Origin: an uncultured Prevotella sp.
GTDB lineage: Bacteria > Bacteroidota > Bacteroidia > Bacteroidales > Bacteroidaceae
Reading direction: 5' to 3'
Length of the DNA stretch: 37,724 bases
Assembly: GCA_900550035.1 (NCBI GenBank)
Contig: URQS01000032.1
Location: 1-37,724 of the forward strand
Shown piece after piece: positions 25,700-35,500 of the stretch; within the stretch, counting starts at the first letter, position 1; every line of letters starts with the position of its first letter. A model generated the notes under the pieces. The model saw only the letters and a list, made by a program, of their open reading frames with translations. It searched no databases and was not told where the DNA came from. A program made the position numbers and the translations under genes.

Positions 25700-26534
25700 A
25701 TTGTTGTCTGTTAATATCCATTTCAAACCTATCCTGTCTATTAGTTTTTCTTCATTTAGTTCTACTAATAGTCTGCCGACATAGCGAAGTTGTTGCTCTT
25801 CCGTCTTGTGGGCTGGAAGCACATCTTTGAGATATTCGTATATACTATCTCGCTTGGCACCTTCGTCACCAGCATTGCTGAAATATTGTAGAACCATTTG
25901 ACGCAACCTCTCCTTATCCAGTCCTTTTGCCTTAGTGTAAGAAGGCTGCTGGTGAGTAGGTAATGCTAATAGGCAACCTCATCCTAATCGTCTATTGTTG
26001 CATCAAGCACTAATTCTGCTGACCAATCCTTTGCTGCGTAGATGGGCTCTTCAAGAATAACAGACATTCTTTCTTGGGCCAATTCCACCAACGAATCTTC
26101 TATCCGTTGCTATGCCTTCTTGTGAGCAAGGACTGGGCGATGAGGCAAGTGCTTTGAGATATGTATTATCCCTACTCGCTTGTTCGTGTCATACGTTACG
26201 AACTCTTCTATACTTAGTCCTTTCCTTCAGATGACAGATAAGTGCATTGTTCTGTGAGTTTGAACGTTGCCGACTGTGTGTTTGCAGGTTGCCCATTGAA
26301 AGTAAGTCTCGAAATATCTGTCCAGACAATTTCAAGCGTCTTATCCTTAACTTCAAGCACAAGATGCCCTCCCTTCATATTGGCGATAGCCGATACGTAG
26401 GATATAAAATCATTTTTCTCGTCCCCACAGAACGAGTTCTTCAAATTTTTAAATTTCTTCCATTCACAGCGAGCATTTTCTTGTGGGTACTCACGGAGGA
26501 GGTATTGTTGTAGGTCGTGTTCAAGTATTTTCAT
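25688..26534 (-). pseudogene. Decayed AlbA_2-type (divergent AAA-4/Schlafen-like) protein gene
   Basis: The intact N-terminal part (106 codons from ATG 26534) contains the AlbA_2 features CEWKKFKNLKNSF and DFISYVSAIANMKGGHLVLEV. The frame then shifts near 26214. The homologous continuation (IEEFVTYDTNKRVGIIHIS, then AQERMSVILEEPIYAAKDW) is readable in another frame, with in-frame TAG codons at 26110-26112 and 25984-25986. The central part of the protein appears deleted near 25970-25985. A C-terminal winged-helix piece then survives (LPTHQQPSYTKAKGLDKE to EEKLIDRIGLKWIL). The ATG overlaps the stop of the upstream metallopeptidase gene (ATGA), so it was once the last coupled gene of the island operon. 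AlbA_2 proteins are thought to bind nucleic acids or act in regulation or defence. Confidence 0.82.
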
Positions 26535-27832
26535 ATTTTATCTTGATAGTTTTTGTCTTTTATCCCAAAATACCTTAGTGTTTCGGTAAAAATACATGGT
26601 TTATTCTTTTTCCACTGGGTAGAAAGACATTCTTCAGTAGCATCACATTTCGCATCTTCTAAAAACATCGTTGATGAACATATAGGATAACGTCTGCATT
26701 CTTTTTTCTTGTTATACGTTAATAATCTCGCCATAATTAGTTCTACTCCATACAATATCGCTGACTCTTTGTATGCAGACATTTTTCCACCGACCATATT
26801 TTTTGGAAGTACACTCTGATTCTTTCCATCTATAAAAGGATACCCGTAGTGATTTAATAGTTTCTCTTTGAAAATCTCCCTATCGGATATGTTACAATCA
26901 TATAAAAAATCAATAAGCTGGTGATGACATTTACTGCAGTCCAATATACAATTATTTATAACTTGGGAATAATATTCTAAATCCGTACCCATTAATGCTT
27001 CCAAACTTCCTTTAAAATCATTAGAGAAAATGTTCAATAGTCTATAAAAAGGCATACTCTTTCCCTTATATGAAACAGCATAGTCGCGAATAACAGATTG
27101 GTACAAATCCTTTCCATCCCAATTTGGATGCTGTTTAAATAACTTGAGTACTTCAAAGAAACCAATGCCTGGATTATCCCAAAGCAAAGCACACAAACAA
27201 ATAGACGCTATTTTCTTATTATCCTGTGCTATATCAGGCATAGTTTTACTTATAATAAGTTCGACTGCATGGTAGGGTATTATGGCGTGGCTTACATCGT
27301 TATTAATCATAGATTGAATAGCATGAGCCATACCCTCAATGACACAACGATGTCCAAATTGAAATCCATGTTCTTTCGTTTTGTCGTTTTCAAAATCATA
27401 ACACCCTATCCATACAGCTGTTTTCTCTTTTTTTGCGATGGATATTTCACGTTCATCTATTTCTATGTCGGAAATATTAAAATCTGTTGTTCTAGTTCCT
27501 TCAAGATTGTTGAAATGAAATATAAATTGATGAATGTGCCTATCTGTTTCCCATAACTTTAATGGGACATTTATTTCATCGTTATTTCTTATATAATCAC
27601 GATACTTCGCAAACATTCTATTGTACATATCACTCATCCTTATGCCATATAAACTTGTGATATGCTGTATGTAATGTATATATTCATGAACAAATGTTGC
27701 ATATGCAGATAATGTCATATTGTCCAAGTTCTCCAAATCAATATTATCATCTACGTACATGTGCAAATGGTTTGTTTCATACTTACTACATTTGCCATTT
27801 AAAATGTCATAATCAAAAAAAGACATACCCAT
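26531..27832 (-). CDS. Putative zinc metallopeptidase (HExxH) with Cys-rich C-terminus
   Basis: I do not recognise a named family for this 433-aa protein. It has a clear zincin motif, H49-E50-Y-I-H53, in TFVHEYIHYIQHITS. A plausible third metal ligand is Glu166 in CVIEGMAHAIQ, the EGxAH arrangement common after HExxH helices. There is no signal peptide or membrane segment, so it should be cytosolic. The C-terminal third contains several cysteines (CILDCSKCHH near residues 292-301, then about five more between residues 382 and 415) that could bind zinc or an Fe-S cluster. It starts 15 bases after the Ycf46-like AAA+ gene and overlaps the next gene by ATGA. The AAA+ protein might regulate it or feed it substrate; this is inference. 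Confidence 0.65.
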   Translation of the reverse strand: MGMSFFDYDILNGKCSKYETNHLHMYVDDNIDLENLDNMTLSAYATFVHEYIHYIQHITSLYGIRMSDMYNRMFAKYRDYIRNNDEINVPLKLWETDRHIHQFIFHFNNLEGTRTTDFNISDIEIDEREISIAKKEKTAVWIGCYDFENDKTKEHGFQFGHRCVIEGMAHAIQSMINNDVSHAIIPYHAVELIISKTMPDIAQDNKKIASICLCALLWDNPGIGFFEVLKLFKQHPNWDGKDLYQSVIRDYAVSYKGKSMPFYRLLNIFSNDFKGSLEALMGTDLEYYSQVINNCILDCSKCHHQLIDFLYDCNISDREIFKEKLLNHYGYPFIDGKNQSVLPKNMVGGKMSAYKESAILYGVELIMARLLTYNKKKECRRYPICSSTMFLEDAKCDATEECLSTQWKKNKPCIFTETLRYFGIKDKNYQDKI

Positions 27833-27847
27833 TCGTTCGTAAAAACT

Positions 27848-29458
27848 TTAAATTGGAGAATTTAAATCAAATGACCTTTCAAGTTCCAATTCTGGACGAG
27901 TCAAAAGAATTGGCATTTCCTTTTGCTCTTCTTTTACAATGCTCGAAGCATTTTTTGCTCTCGTAGCAGCCCAATTTCTAAGTGCAGCTATTTGCTCTTT
28001 CATTGTAGTTGATAAAGGAACCGTTTCTAATATTGCGTCCATAATATGCGATGCATTTAGAACTGGACTCTCGGGATTATCAACATAAGCTGCAAACATT
28101 GCTTCCTTAATACACTCTTCTATTTCTGCACCATTGAATCCTTCAGTTTTTTTTCCAAACATACCTATGGGATATTGAGATGGATCTTGTCCTTTTTTCT
28201 TTAGATGAATAGAGAATATGTTTTCTCTCTCCTTTGCTGTTGGAAGATCAACAAAGAAAATTTCATCAAATCGTCCCTTTCTCAGTAATTCTGGAGGCAG
28301 AAGATTTATGTTGTTTGCGGTAGCCACTACAAATACAGGAGAAGTTTTCTCTTGCATCCAAGTCAGAATTGTGGAAAAGATGCGAGAGGTAACTCCGCCA
28401 TCAGTGGAGCCACTTGATTGAACTCCATTGAGTCCCTTCTCAATTTCATCTATCCATAGAACACAAGGTGCAACTGCCTCCGCAGTAACAATAGCCTTTC
28501 TGATATTATCTTCACTACTACCAACAAGTCCTTGATAAACTTTTCCAATATCTAATCTTAGCAGAGGCATGTTCCAAAAGGAAGCTATACTCTTTGCTGT
28601 AAGACTTTTACCACATCCGGGAACACCTAATAAGAGAAGTCCTTTTGGTTCTTGCAATCCAAAATCTCGCGCTTTCTTTTCATAAGCTTTTTGTCTTTTG
28701 AATAGCCAATCCTTAAGGATTTCCATGCCACCAACATCCTTTAGACTCTCATTCTTCGGGAAATAATCAAGAATACCTGATTTTTTTATGATTTGTTCTT
28801 TTTCAGACGAAACCGTATATGGCGCATTCTGTCCTAGATCGTCTTTAACTGCGGCAAGACAAAATGCTAAATCGGCTTCCATTGAGGTCATACCTAAAGC
28901 CGCATCCACCATTCTGTTACGCATTTCCACCGAGAGATTGATTTTACATTGTCTTTCAACTACGCAAAGTGTTTTTTCCATATCAAATCTATCTGGTAAT
29001 GGGATATTCAATACCGTTACATATTTCTCCAATTCTACTGGCAACTTATAAATAGCAGACAGAATTATAGCATGAGTATTTGTATGCCTTGCTTTTTCAG
29101 CAATTGAACGAATATAGTATTTGACATTTTCCTCTTCTATATAGTTGTTGAAATCTTCTAATATAAAAACATCCTTTCTTGTATCCTTATCATTGTAGAT
29201 GTATTTCAAAACTTCTTCAGGTTCAACGATTTCTTCACCATCTTGATTTTTAATTGGGAGGGTGTTGTCACTATTAAACTCTCGCAAACCTTCTACGCAA
29301 TTCCAATTGAAAAGTCGAACATCCTTTCCTTCCGATTTGAGGATATTTATTATACCATCTATTTTTTGCTTAGTTCTATCGTATTCAAAACTATTAAGAT
29401 ACAGAACAGGATAATATGCCTTCAGCATATCTCTTATTTTCGAATATACGGCTTCCAT
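27848..29458 (-). CDS. Ycf46-like AAA+ ATPase
   Basis: The 536-aa architecture matches Ycf46: a degenerate N-terminal AAA-like domain (about residues 1-205, starting with the typical AYYPVLYLNSFEYDR) and an active C-terminal AAA domain (about 240-480). Walker A is GVPGCGKS at residues 278-285, Walker B is VLWIDEIEKG near 331-340, and the sensor/arginine-finger stretch is ELLRKGRFDEIFFVDLP. Members of this family occur in plastids, cyanobacteria and many bacteria, with poorly known function. Here it lies 7 bases downstream of a Ycf35/DUF1257-like gene and 15 bases upstream of an HExxH protein. That makes it a likely NTP-driven remodelling component of the island's system. Confidence 0.82.
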   Translation of the reverse strand: MEAVYSKIRDMLKAYYPVLYLNSFEYDRTKQKIDGIINILKSEGKDVRLFNWNCVEGLREFNSDNTLPIKNQDGEEIVEPEEVLKYIYNDKDTRKDVFILEDFNNYIEEENVKYYIRSIAEKARHTNTHAIILSAIYKLPVELEKYVTVLNIPLPDRFDMEKTLCVVERQCKINLSVEMRNRMVDAALGMTSMEADLAFCLAAVKDDLGQNAPYTVSSEKEQIIKKSGILDYFPKNESLKDVGGMEILKDWLFKRQKAYEKKARDFGLQEPKGLLLLGVPGCGKSLTAKSIASFWNMPLLRLDIGKVYQGLVGSSEDNIRKAIVTAEAVAPCVLWIDEIEKGLNGVQSSGSTDGGVTSRIFSTILTWMQEKTSPVFVVATANNINLLPPELLRKGRFDEIFFVDLPTAKERENIFSIHLKKKGQDPSQYPIGMFGKKTEGFNGAEIEECIKEAMFAAYVDNPESPVLNASHIMDAILETVPLSTTMKEQIAALRNWAATRAKNASSIVKEEQKEMPILLTRPELELERSFDLNSPI

Positions 29459-29465
29459 TATATTG

Positions 29466-30104
29466 TTATTTCTGTTGTATGGATTGTATGTTATTTCTAC
29501 GAGGTTTCATTTTTGCTAAATACTTAGCAGGAATATTTGTTTTCTTTGTCATGATTCTTTTGTTGCCCAGCAACTGTTCAAGAACATCCATGGCATCATG
29601 GGCTCTTTCGTTAACATCATTAGGAAGATAGTCTGAATCTGTAACAATTGTTCCATCTTTTAAGATGACAAACTTTATCTGCGCAACAGGTTCGTCTTCA
29701 TTTTTATCTTTTGAACGACCTACCATGAAAAAGCTATAAACTTCTTCTGTCGTTGGCGTGAATCGATCATTAGCTTTATAAGTAAAGCCTTTCTTCTTAA
29801 ATTCTTGGACCAAAGATCTTTTTGCATATGCGGCATTTAAAGCATAGAATTGTCGCTGCAATTCTTCCACTTTTTCTATTGCATTCGGCATATAATAGGT
29901 ATTGTATGTGACCTCATTTGTTGTAAGGTTAAGCTTTAAGGCGTATTCTCCATACAATTTTGTTCCTTGACTTGCATCGGTTACTAGTAACTCTTTTCCT
30001 TTAACAGAATACTTCCATCCTAGAGTGTCACACGCAGATTTTAGTATTTCTACATGCATTACCTGAGGATTGCGTACAAATCTTGAAGATTCGAATCGTG
30101 ACAT
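29466..30104 (-). CDS. Ycf35/DUF1257-like protein with DUF2997-like tail
   Basis: Residues 1-~125 resemble Ycf35 (DUF1257). The opening MSRFESSRFVRNPQVMHVEI is followed by LKSACDTLGWKYSVKG, a TNEVTYNTYY strand, and FYALNAAYAKRSLVQEFKKKGF, which parallels the Ycf35 RKVTQRYSYNTIIEETKKYGF block. Around residues 150-185, QIKFVILKDGTIVTD through DVLEQLLG has the size and pattern of the small DUF2997 domain (I-x-I-x-x-DG-x-V ... LG). DUF1257, DUF2997 and Ycf46 genes are often neighbours in bacteria, which supports the assignment. The biochemical function is unknown. It starts 1 base after the PLD-protein stop, so translation is coupled. The Ycf35 match is moderate and the DUF2997 match weaker. Confidence 0.65.
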   Translation of the reverse strand: MSRFESSRFVRNPQVMHVEILKSACDTLGWKYSVKGKELLVTDASQGTKLYGEYALKLNLTTNEVTYNTYYMPNAIEKVEELQRQFYALNAAYAKRSLVQEFKKKGFTYKANDRFTPTTEEVYSFFMVGRSKDKNEDEPVAQIKFVILKDGTIVTDSDYLPNDVNERAHDAMDVLEQLLGNKRIMTKKTNIPAKYLAKMKPRRNNIQSIQQK

Positions 30105-30105
30105 A

Positions 30106-32559
30106 CTATTCTACTATATATTTAGTGGCTATGTCGATTATTTCAACTGAAAAAAGGAATGTCTTACTACCATTCCATCGCATAGCCCGATTAATATGAT
30201 TTTTAATAAATTCCATTAGTTCATCATTTGCTTCAAATTTCTCATATTGAAACTGAAGGCCCTCAATATCGAAAATAATACGTTTTTGTTCTTTGTTATA
30301 TATAATACTGAGGTCATCGAAGTCATTACATCTTTTTATGATTCTTCGGAGTGAATTATGAACATCAGCAAGTCCCATCTTCTTTTCGATACCAAATTTT
30401 ATAGCAGAAGCTAATACATTTGCACCTGCAAGAACCTTAAACAATTTGTCTATGTTTTCAAGACTAAGATTATTGGGAGAGCACATTTTCTTAGCAATAG
30501 AAACAGATTCTGTTGTTATTCGCGTGCCATGTTGACTTCCTTTCATTACCTCATCAATCATAGTTTTCAGTTCTAGTATTGAAATACATTCTACATCTAT
30601 ATTGACTGATTTATTAGATTGTTTTCTTGGGATAGAAGGTTGCTTTGTGTGTGTTGACGTAATTTTACCCGGGAATATCTTCTTATCGTGGATTAATTCC
30701 AATAGTTGTAAATCATTTTCAAGCAATTCTAACGTAGATGGGTCATCGATTGAATTATTTGAGATTTCCTTGGAAATATCATTTAACATAGAATGGTATT
30801 TTTTCTTATCTTTCGGATTTAATCCTCCCAAATTTGATGCGACTACCAGTTCTTGTCCTATTTTCGCTAGCTTCTTATATAGTTCTTCTTTAAGACATCC
30901 TAAGATTTTCTCTTCAAGTAAATCTTCAATGGGACTGAACAGCTTATGAACCTCTGGATTATCAATGCTCAAGAAATAATCCAAACGTTCATTTTGGTAA
31001 TTAGCCAAGGATGCAACTTCTATATTCTCAATTTCCTTTTGTATCCTTGTCGCGTAAATTTCTGCAAATTCTAATTGAAAATCTGCATACTTATTTTTAG
31101 CAACGGTATGATGCGCCAATGTCATTTCTTCTCTACGTACATGCTTTTGTTCCTCTGATACAGAAAATGACAATACATTGAAACTTCCTGAAAAAAGAAT
31201 TTTTTGATCACCTTTAACTTCTATAACATTTTTAAGATGAAATTCTGGAAGCTGTACATAGAAAAAGTTAGGATATTGCTCATTCAACAATTTTATTCCA
31301 GGTTCTACCTCCTCATCCATCATAGGTTTTCCGTCGTTATTTGAAGCAGGTTCAGAATAAGCAATGAAAACCCTCTTATTTTCGTCTTTGAGGAAATTTT
31401 CAATAAGTGGACCACGATCGTGCATAAAAGCACCTTTTCGAATCCATGGACTTATGAGCCAAACCTCATCTGGATCATCCTCATTGAAAATCTTATGAAG
31501 TTCAAGTTCAAAAGACAAAGAATCGTATAGTGCTTTTTTATGAAGTCTTTCCTTGTCATTAGTTGTATTTGTTGGTTGAGAAGAGTCTGCACTTGTATCC
31601 GATAAAGAGGCTTTATGAGCATTCTCTTCTTCAAGTACAAGTTGCTTTTCTGCCTCTTTTATATCTTCAGATATTTCTGATTTTGCCGTCTCAACAGCAT
31701 CTCCTTCAAGTACAATAGTTTCTTCATCAATTTCACACTCAAACTTAATACAGTTTTCAAGGAGTTCTGCTAACAATTCTGGATTAGAATTGATTTGTTC
31801 TGACATAATTGGATTTAATGCATTTGAATTTTCGTCAAAAACTAATGCACGAACCTCTTCTGATGAAGCTATACTTTGTACAAAACACACATATACCTTG
31901 TAACTAGCCTCATGGCCTTCCTTCCAGATTGCACTTTCCAAAATGTAACGATTCTGTGGGAAATGTACATCCTGCGCTTGGCATTCAGCATACTGCTTAA
32001 TTTGTTCCAAAGATAGATTTAGATCGTCACAAGGAGTATTAACCTCATTGATTTTTGAAAGATAATCACCTATGCAATTTTTAATATTTAACCACGACAG
32101 GTGAGACTTATCAATGTAAATATCAAATGATTTTGTATAAGTATCAGGACGTTCTCCCCTTTCTGCGTACGTGCGACCTGCATCTGTAAGAGCCATACAT
32201 GAATCATCACCTTCAATAGCATTAAAGCCTCGAAGAGTCTCGATTGCTGTCCGCAATATCGACTGTTCAGCTTTGTCGTTAACTACGTCCAAGCCCAAAA
32301 TCAATCCTATTTTTTCAAAAGATGATGTTTCATCGATAAGAAGTATGCCGACAATGCCCTTTTCAAGCGATGTTATCTTTGCAGGTCTTTGGGTTTTACC
32401 AGCATAAGTGGCTTTTACAAAGTTAATGTCATAAGAAATATATCCAAAGATTCTTTCTGAAATTTTCTTTTCTTCGAATACAGCTTTTGCTATACGAGTT
32501 CCGATAGGTTCCAGAACCTTTTGGGGCGCTGCAATTTTTTTATTTTTTATCTTGCTCAT
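30106..32559 (-). CDS. Phospholipase D-like (HKD) putative nuclease
   Basis: An 817-aa protein. Residues 1-~290 may include a winged-helix-like region (KIGLILGLD, AIETLRGFNAIEGDDSCMALTDAG). An acidic Ser/Thr-rich linker (about 290-345) follows. The PLD-like domain (about 345-500) begins VWLISPWIRKGAFMHDRGPL. Its HxK motif has H441 in EFHLKNVIEVKGD, followed by LFSGSFN in the GSxN position, and RREEMTLAH. The HxK-to-Asp distance is longer than in classical HKD enzymes. Only one HKD motif is seen, so an active enzyme would probably be a dimer. The start overlaps the helicase stop (ATGA). A PLD nuclease coupled to an SF1 helicase is an architecture used in anti-phage systems. Confidence 0.78.
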   Translation of the reverse strand: MSKIKNKKIAAPQKVLEPIGTRIAKAVFEEKKISERIFGYISYDINFVKATYAGKTQRPAKITSLEKGIVGILLIDETSSFEKIGLILGLDVVNDKAEQSILRTAIETLRGFNAIEGDDSCMALTDAGRTYAERGERPDTYTKSFDIYIDKSHLSWLNIKNCIGDYLSKINEVNTPCDDLNLSLEQIKQYAECQAQDVHFPQNRYILESAIWKEGHEASYKVYVCFVQSIASSEEVRALVFDENSNALNPIMSEQINSNPELLAELLENCIKFECEIDEETIVLEGDAVETAKSEISEDIKEAEKQLVLEEENAHKASLSDTSADSSQPTNTTNDKERLHKKALYDSLSFELELHKIFNEDDPDEVWLISPWIRKGAFMHDRGPLIENFLKDENKRVFIAYSEPASNNDGKPMMDEEVEPGIKLLNEQYPNFFYVQLPEFHLKNVIEVKGDQKILFSGSFNVLSFSVSEEQKHVRREEMTLAHHTVAKNKYADFQLEFAEIYATRIQKEIENIEVASLANYQNERLDYFLSIDNPEVHKLFSPIEDLLEEKILGCLKEELYKKLAKIGQELVVASNLGGLNPKDKKKYHSMLNDISKEISNNSIDDPSTLELLENDLQLLELIHDKKIFPGKITSTHTKQPSIPRKQSNKSVNIDVECISILELKTMIDEVMKGSQHGTRITTESVSIAKKMCSPNNLSLENIDKLFKVLAGANVLASAIKFGIEKKMGLADVHNSLRRIIKRCNDFDDLSIIYNKEQKRIIFDIEGLQFQYEKFEANDELMEFIKNHINRAMRWNGSKTFLFSVEIIDIATKYIVE

Positions 32560-35500
32560 CTCACTGCATCTTTAAGTTGTTCAAAACTAACAGTTTCCAT
32601 GTTTGCAATGGAAGCGGCATAATTACTATTACTCTCAAATTGGCGTTTGTTACCTACGACTATAAGAAGACGTTTGGCACGAGAAAAAGCGACGTTAATA
32701 CGTTCGATTTCTTTTGCAAAACCAATATTGTTTTTGGGGTTACTTCGAACTGTTGAAACAATAATAATGTTGCGCTCCATTCCTTGGAATCTATCGACTA
32801 CATCACAAATGTACTCTCCTTTGTTAATGTGCTTGTTAAACCTATAATCGTATTTTTTCTTAATCTCGCGGTTTTGAGCACTATAGAATGTAATGATGCC
32901 GATCTCTTTGTCTTCAGGTTTCTGTTGCGCATGAACAAATTCTGAGTAGCCATCAGCTTGTTGCAGAGCCTTAAGAACCAAATCTATGGCTTTTAGCTCT
33001 CCTTCATTCTTGTAGCCTGGATTCAAATATGATTCTGGTGTGTGAACATCTATCCATACGGCATGAGTACTCGGTTGAATTATTGGATTTAATGTTATGC
33101 CATGCCATCTACTTCCTTTGTTTGCCAAATCAGGGATGTCCATGGTTTCAATAATACCACACTTTAATCCACCAGTTGTTGCAAGTTCATCTTGATAAAA
33201 CTGTTTAATTGTATTCATGATTTGTTCATGCATACGATATTGTGTATCAAGTGTAGCAACTATAGTCTTTCTAACTTTTGCAGCAGCTTCAAACAAACGC
33301 TTAAATTGAGACTCTGCTTTTTGTAGTTTCTCCGCAATATCTTTTTTCCCAATCTTTTCAAGGGCGCTATCAATTGTATTCTCATCCATCATTGGAGGTA
33401 ATTGTTTATGATCACCGATGACGATAATCTTTTTGCCCAAGACAAGTGGTACAGCCATTTCTAATGGTGTGGCCTTACTAGCTTCATCCATTATTACCAC
33501 ATCAAAGAACATATCAGAACGCTCATTTCCGCCAAACATGTCAGAATATGACTCCATAAAATCACGAGAACCGCAAATACTACATGTTGCTGCAACGAGA
33601 TTTACATTGCTCCTGTATAAACGACTAAACTCTGTTCTTGAATGTTTATCCTTGGCTTCAAGTTCTTCTTTCCAAGAACTTATCGCTGACGAATACTTCG
33701 GATCATTAGAAATTTTGGAAACAATTCTATCCATCCAAATTTTTGCTGCATTATCATTGCATTTTGTTGAGTCTTGACTCCATGTATCAATAATGGATGT
33801 AGAGAAACGCAATGCTTCTGGTGCCAAATTCTTAATCTTCCTATCATCAAGACGACCTAGAATACGAACAGGCCTAATGCCAGCTTGAGTCTGCAAACGC
33901 TCAAGTGCATTATCAACAGCTGTGTTTGTCTGTGATGTTAATAGAATTCTGCAATCAGGATTCTTGCGAATTTCTTGCCAAATTATCTCGGCAATAACAG
34001 TCGTTTTACCAGTACCTGGAGGACCTTGAATAAGTGCTAAGTCTTTTGCAAGAACAGACTTTGTAACCGCCTCAAGTTGCTTTTCATTCAAATTTCCAAT
34101 CTTATGAGTACGGATGTCTTCCAATGCAGTATTTATGTCAACAACGGTTTCACCAGCATACTTTGGATCAAAGATGAAATTTGGAAGATTCGGATTGATA
34201 GGTCTATGGTTATATTTACTTTCTGGCTTTAAAATACGACTCATAGCCTTGCTTTGACGCATCAATTCCATAGTTTCACCCATGGCAGGGAATTGTATAT
34301 AGTCACCAGCTACTATCTTTAACTCCTTTGAAGACAACAATTCTAAAACGTCATCATTAGGTTCAATGATGGCATAGTCTCTTGTCCGTCGTACACAATT
34401 ACCAATATTCAGATTGTTTTTCTGGAGGTATTGACGACGACGACGACGTACAATACTTTCCTTAGAGTACTGACTATGTGCAAGTTCTTCTTCATCAACC
34501 TCGCTCAACTTATCATAAGTTGAGCCATTAATGTAATTAACATTTTCATTTCTAAAGTCTGACTGAAGTTTGCGATCCAATTCTTGCAACAGAGAAAGGT
34601 CTTCCGAAAGTGACCATTGTGTGATTCCTTTATTGTTGTTATCATCATAAAGAATTTTAATTCCATGAATAGAAGCAAGAGCCCCTTCTATTATATTCTC
34701 AATATTGTCTCTTTCATCAATATCAAAAAAATTGAAAGCAAAACGCAACTCTTTAGCATCTTTGCTAAGTCTATTTGTGGTGAAATTGCTGCGCTTGTCT
34801 GCGAGTGCAATATTGACCTTTTCAAATACACTTCGACGATATTCTTCATTCTCGCAGAGGAACTCTATACGTGCTGTTGGCTTATATTCTGGAGCTTCTG
34901 CGCAAATTGAATCATCTAACTGTGAGAAAATATCGTCTTTAAGAGTTATATAGTCTTCTTGAGATTTTGGGTAGAAAACCACGTACGATCTTGGTACATC
35001 TACTTGAAGTGAAGGTTTGCCATAATTCTGGAGTTTCAAATCAGCAAGGACAGATTTTTCAATCTGTGGTGCAAAAGCATAGTGGAAGGTACTGCTAACA
35101 TATTGGTTTGAGTAGTTTTTCCTAACCATATTGAAATAACGTCCAAGACGTGGCAGTTCACTCGGATTATTAACAATCCAAGTGTAAGCATTACCTTTTA
35201 TGTTCGCACCTTCAATTTCGATACTATTATCTATCTGTTTTGGCGAAATTGATACCATGCAACTTGCAAAACGAAGTTTGCTAAAAATTGTTAGCCCTAT
35301 ATCAAGAGGACGCTTAGAAGTTATCACAAAGTGTTTCCCGTGTGGTATAACTTGAGCATCATCAGGAAGATCTTTACAATAACTGTTTATATCAATAGAT
35401 TCAACGGAGGGCAATAAAGGCATGATTAATTTTGTTGTACGAACAACCTCTGCAATACCTTTATGATGAGTATCTACAATTTTCTGAAGGAATACAATAT

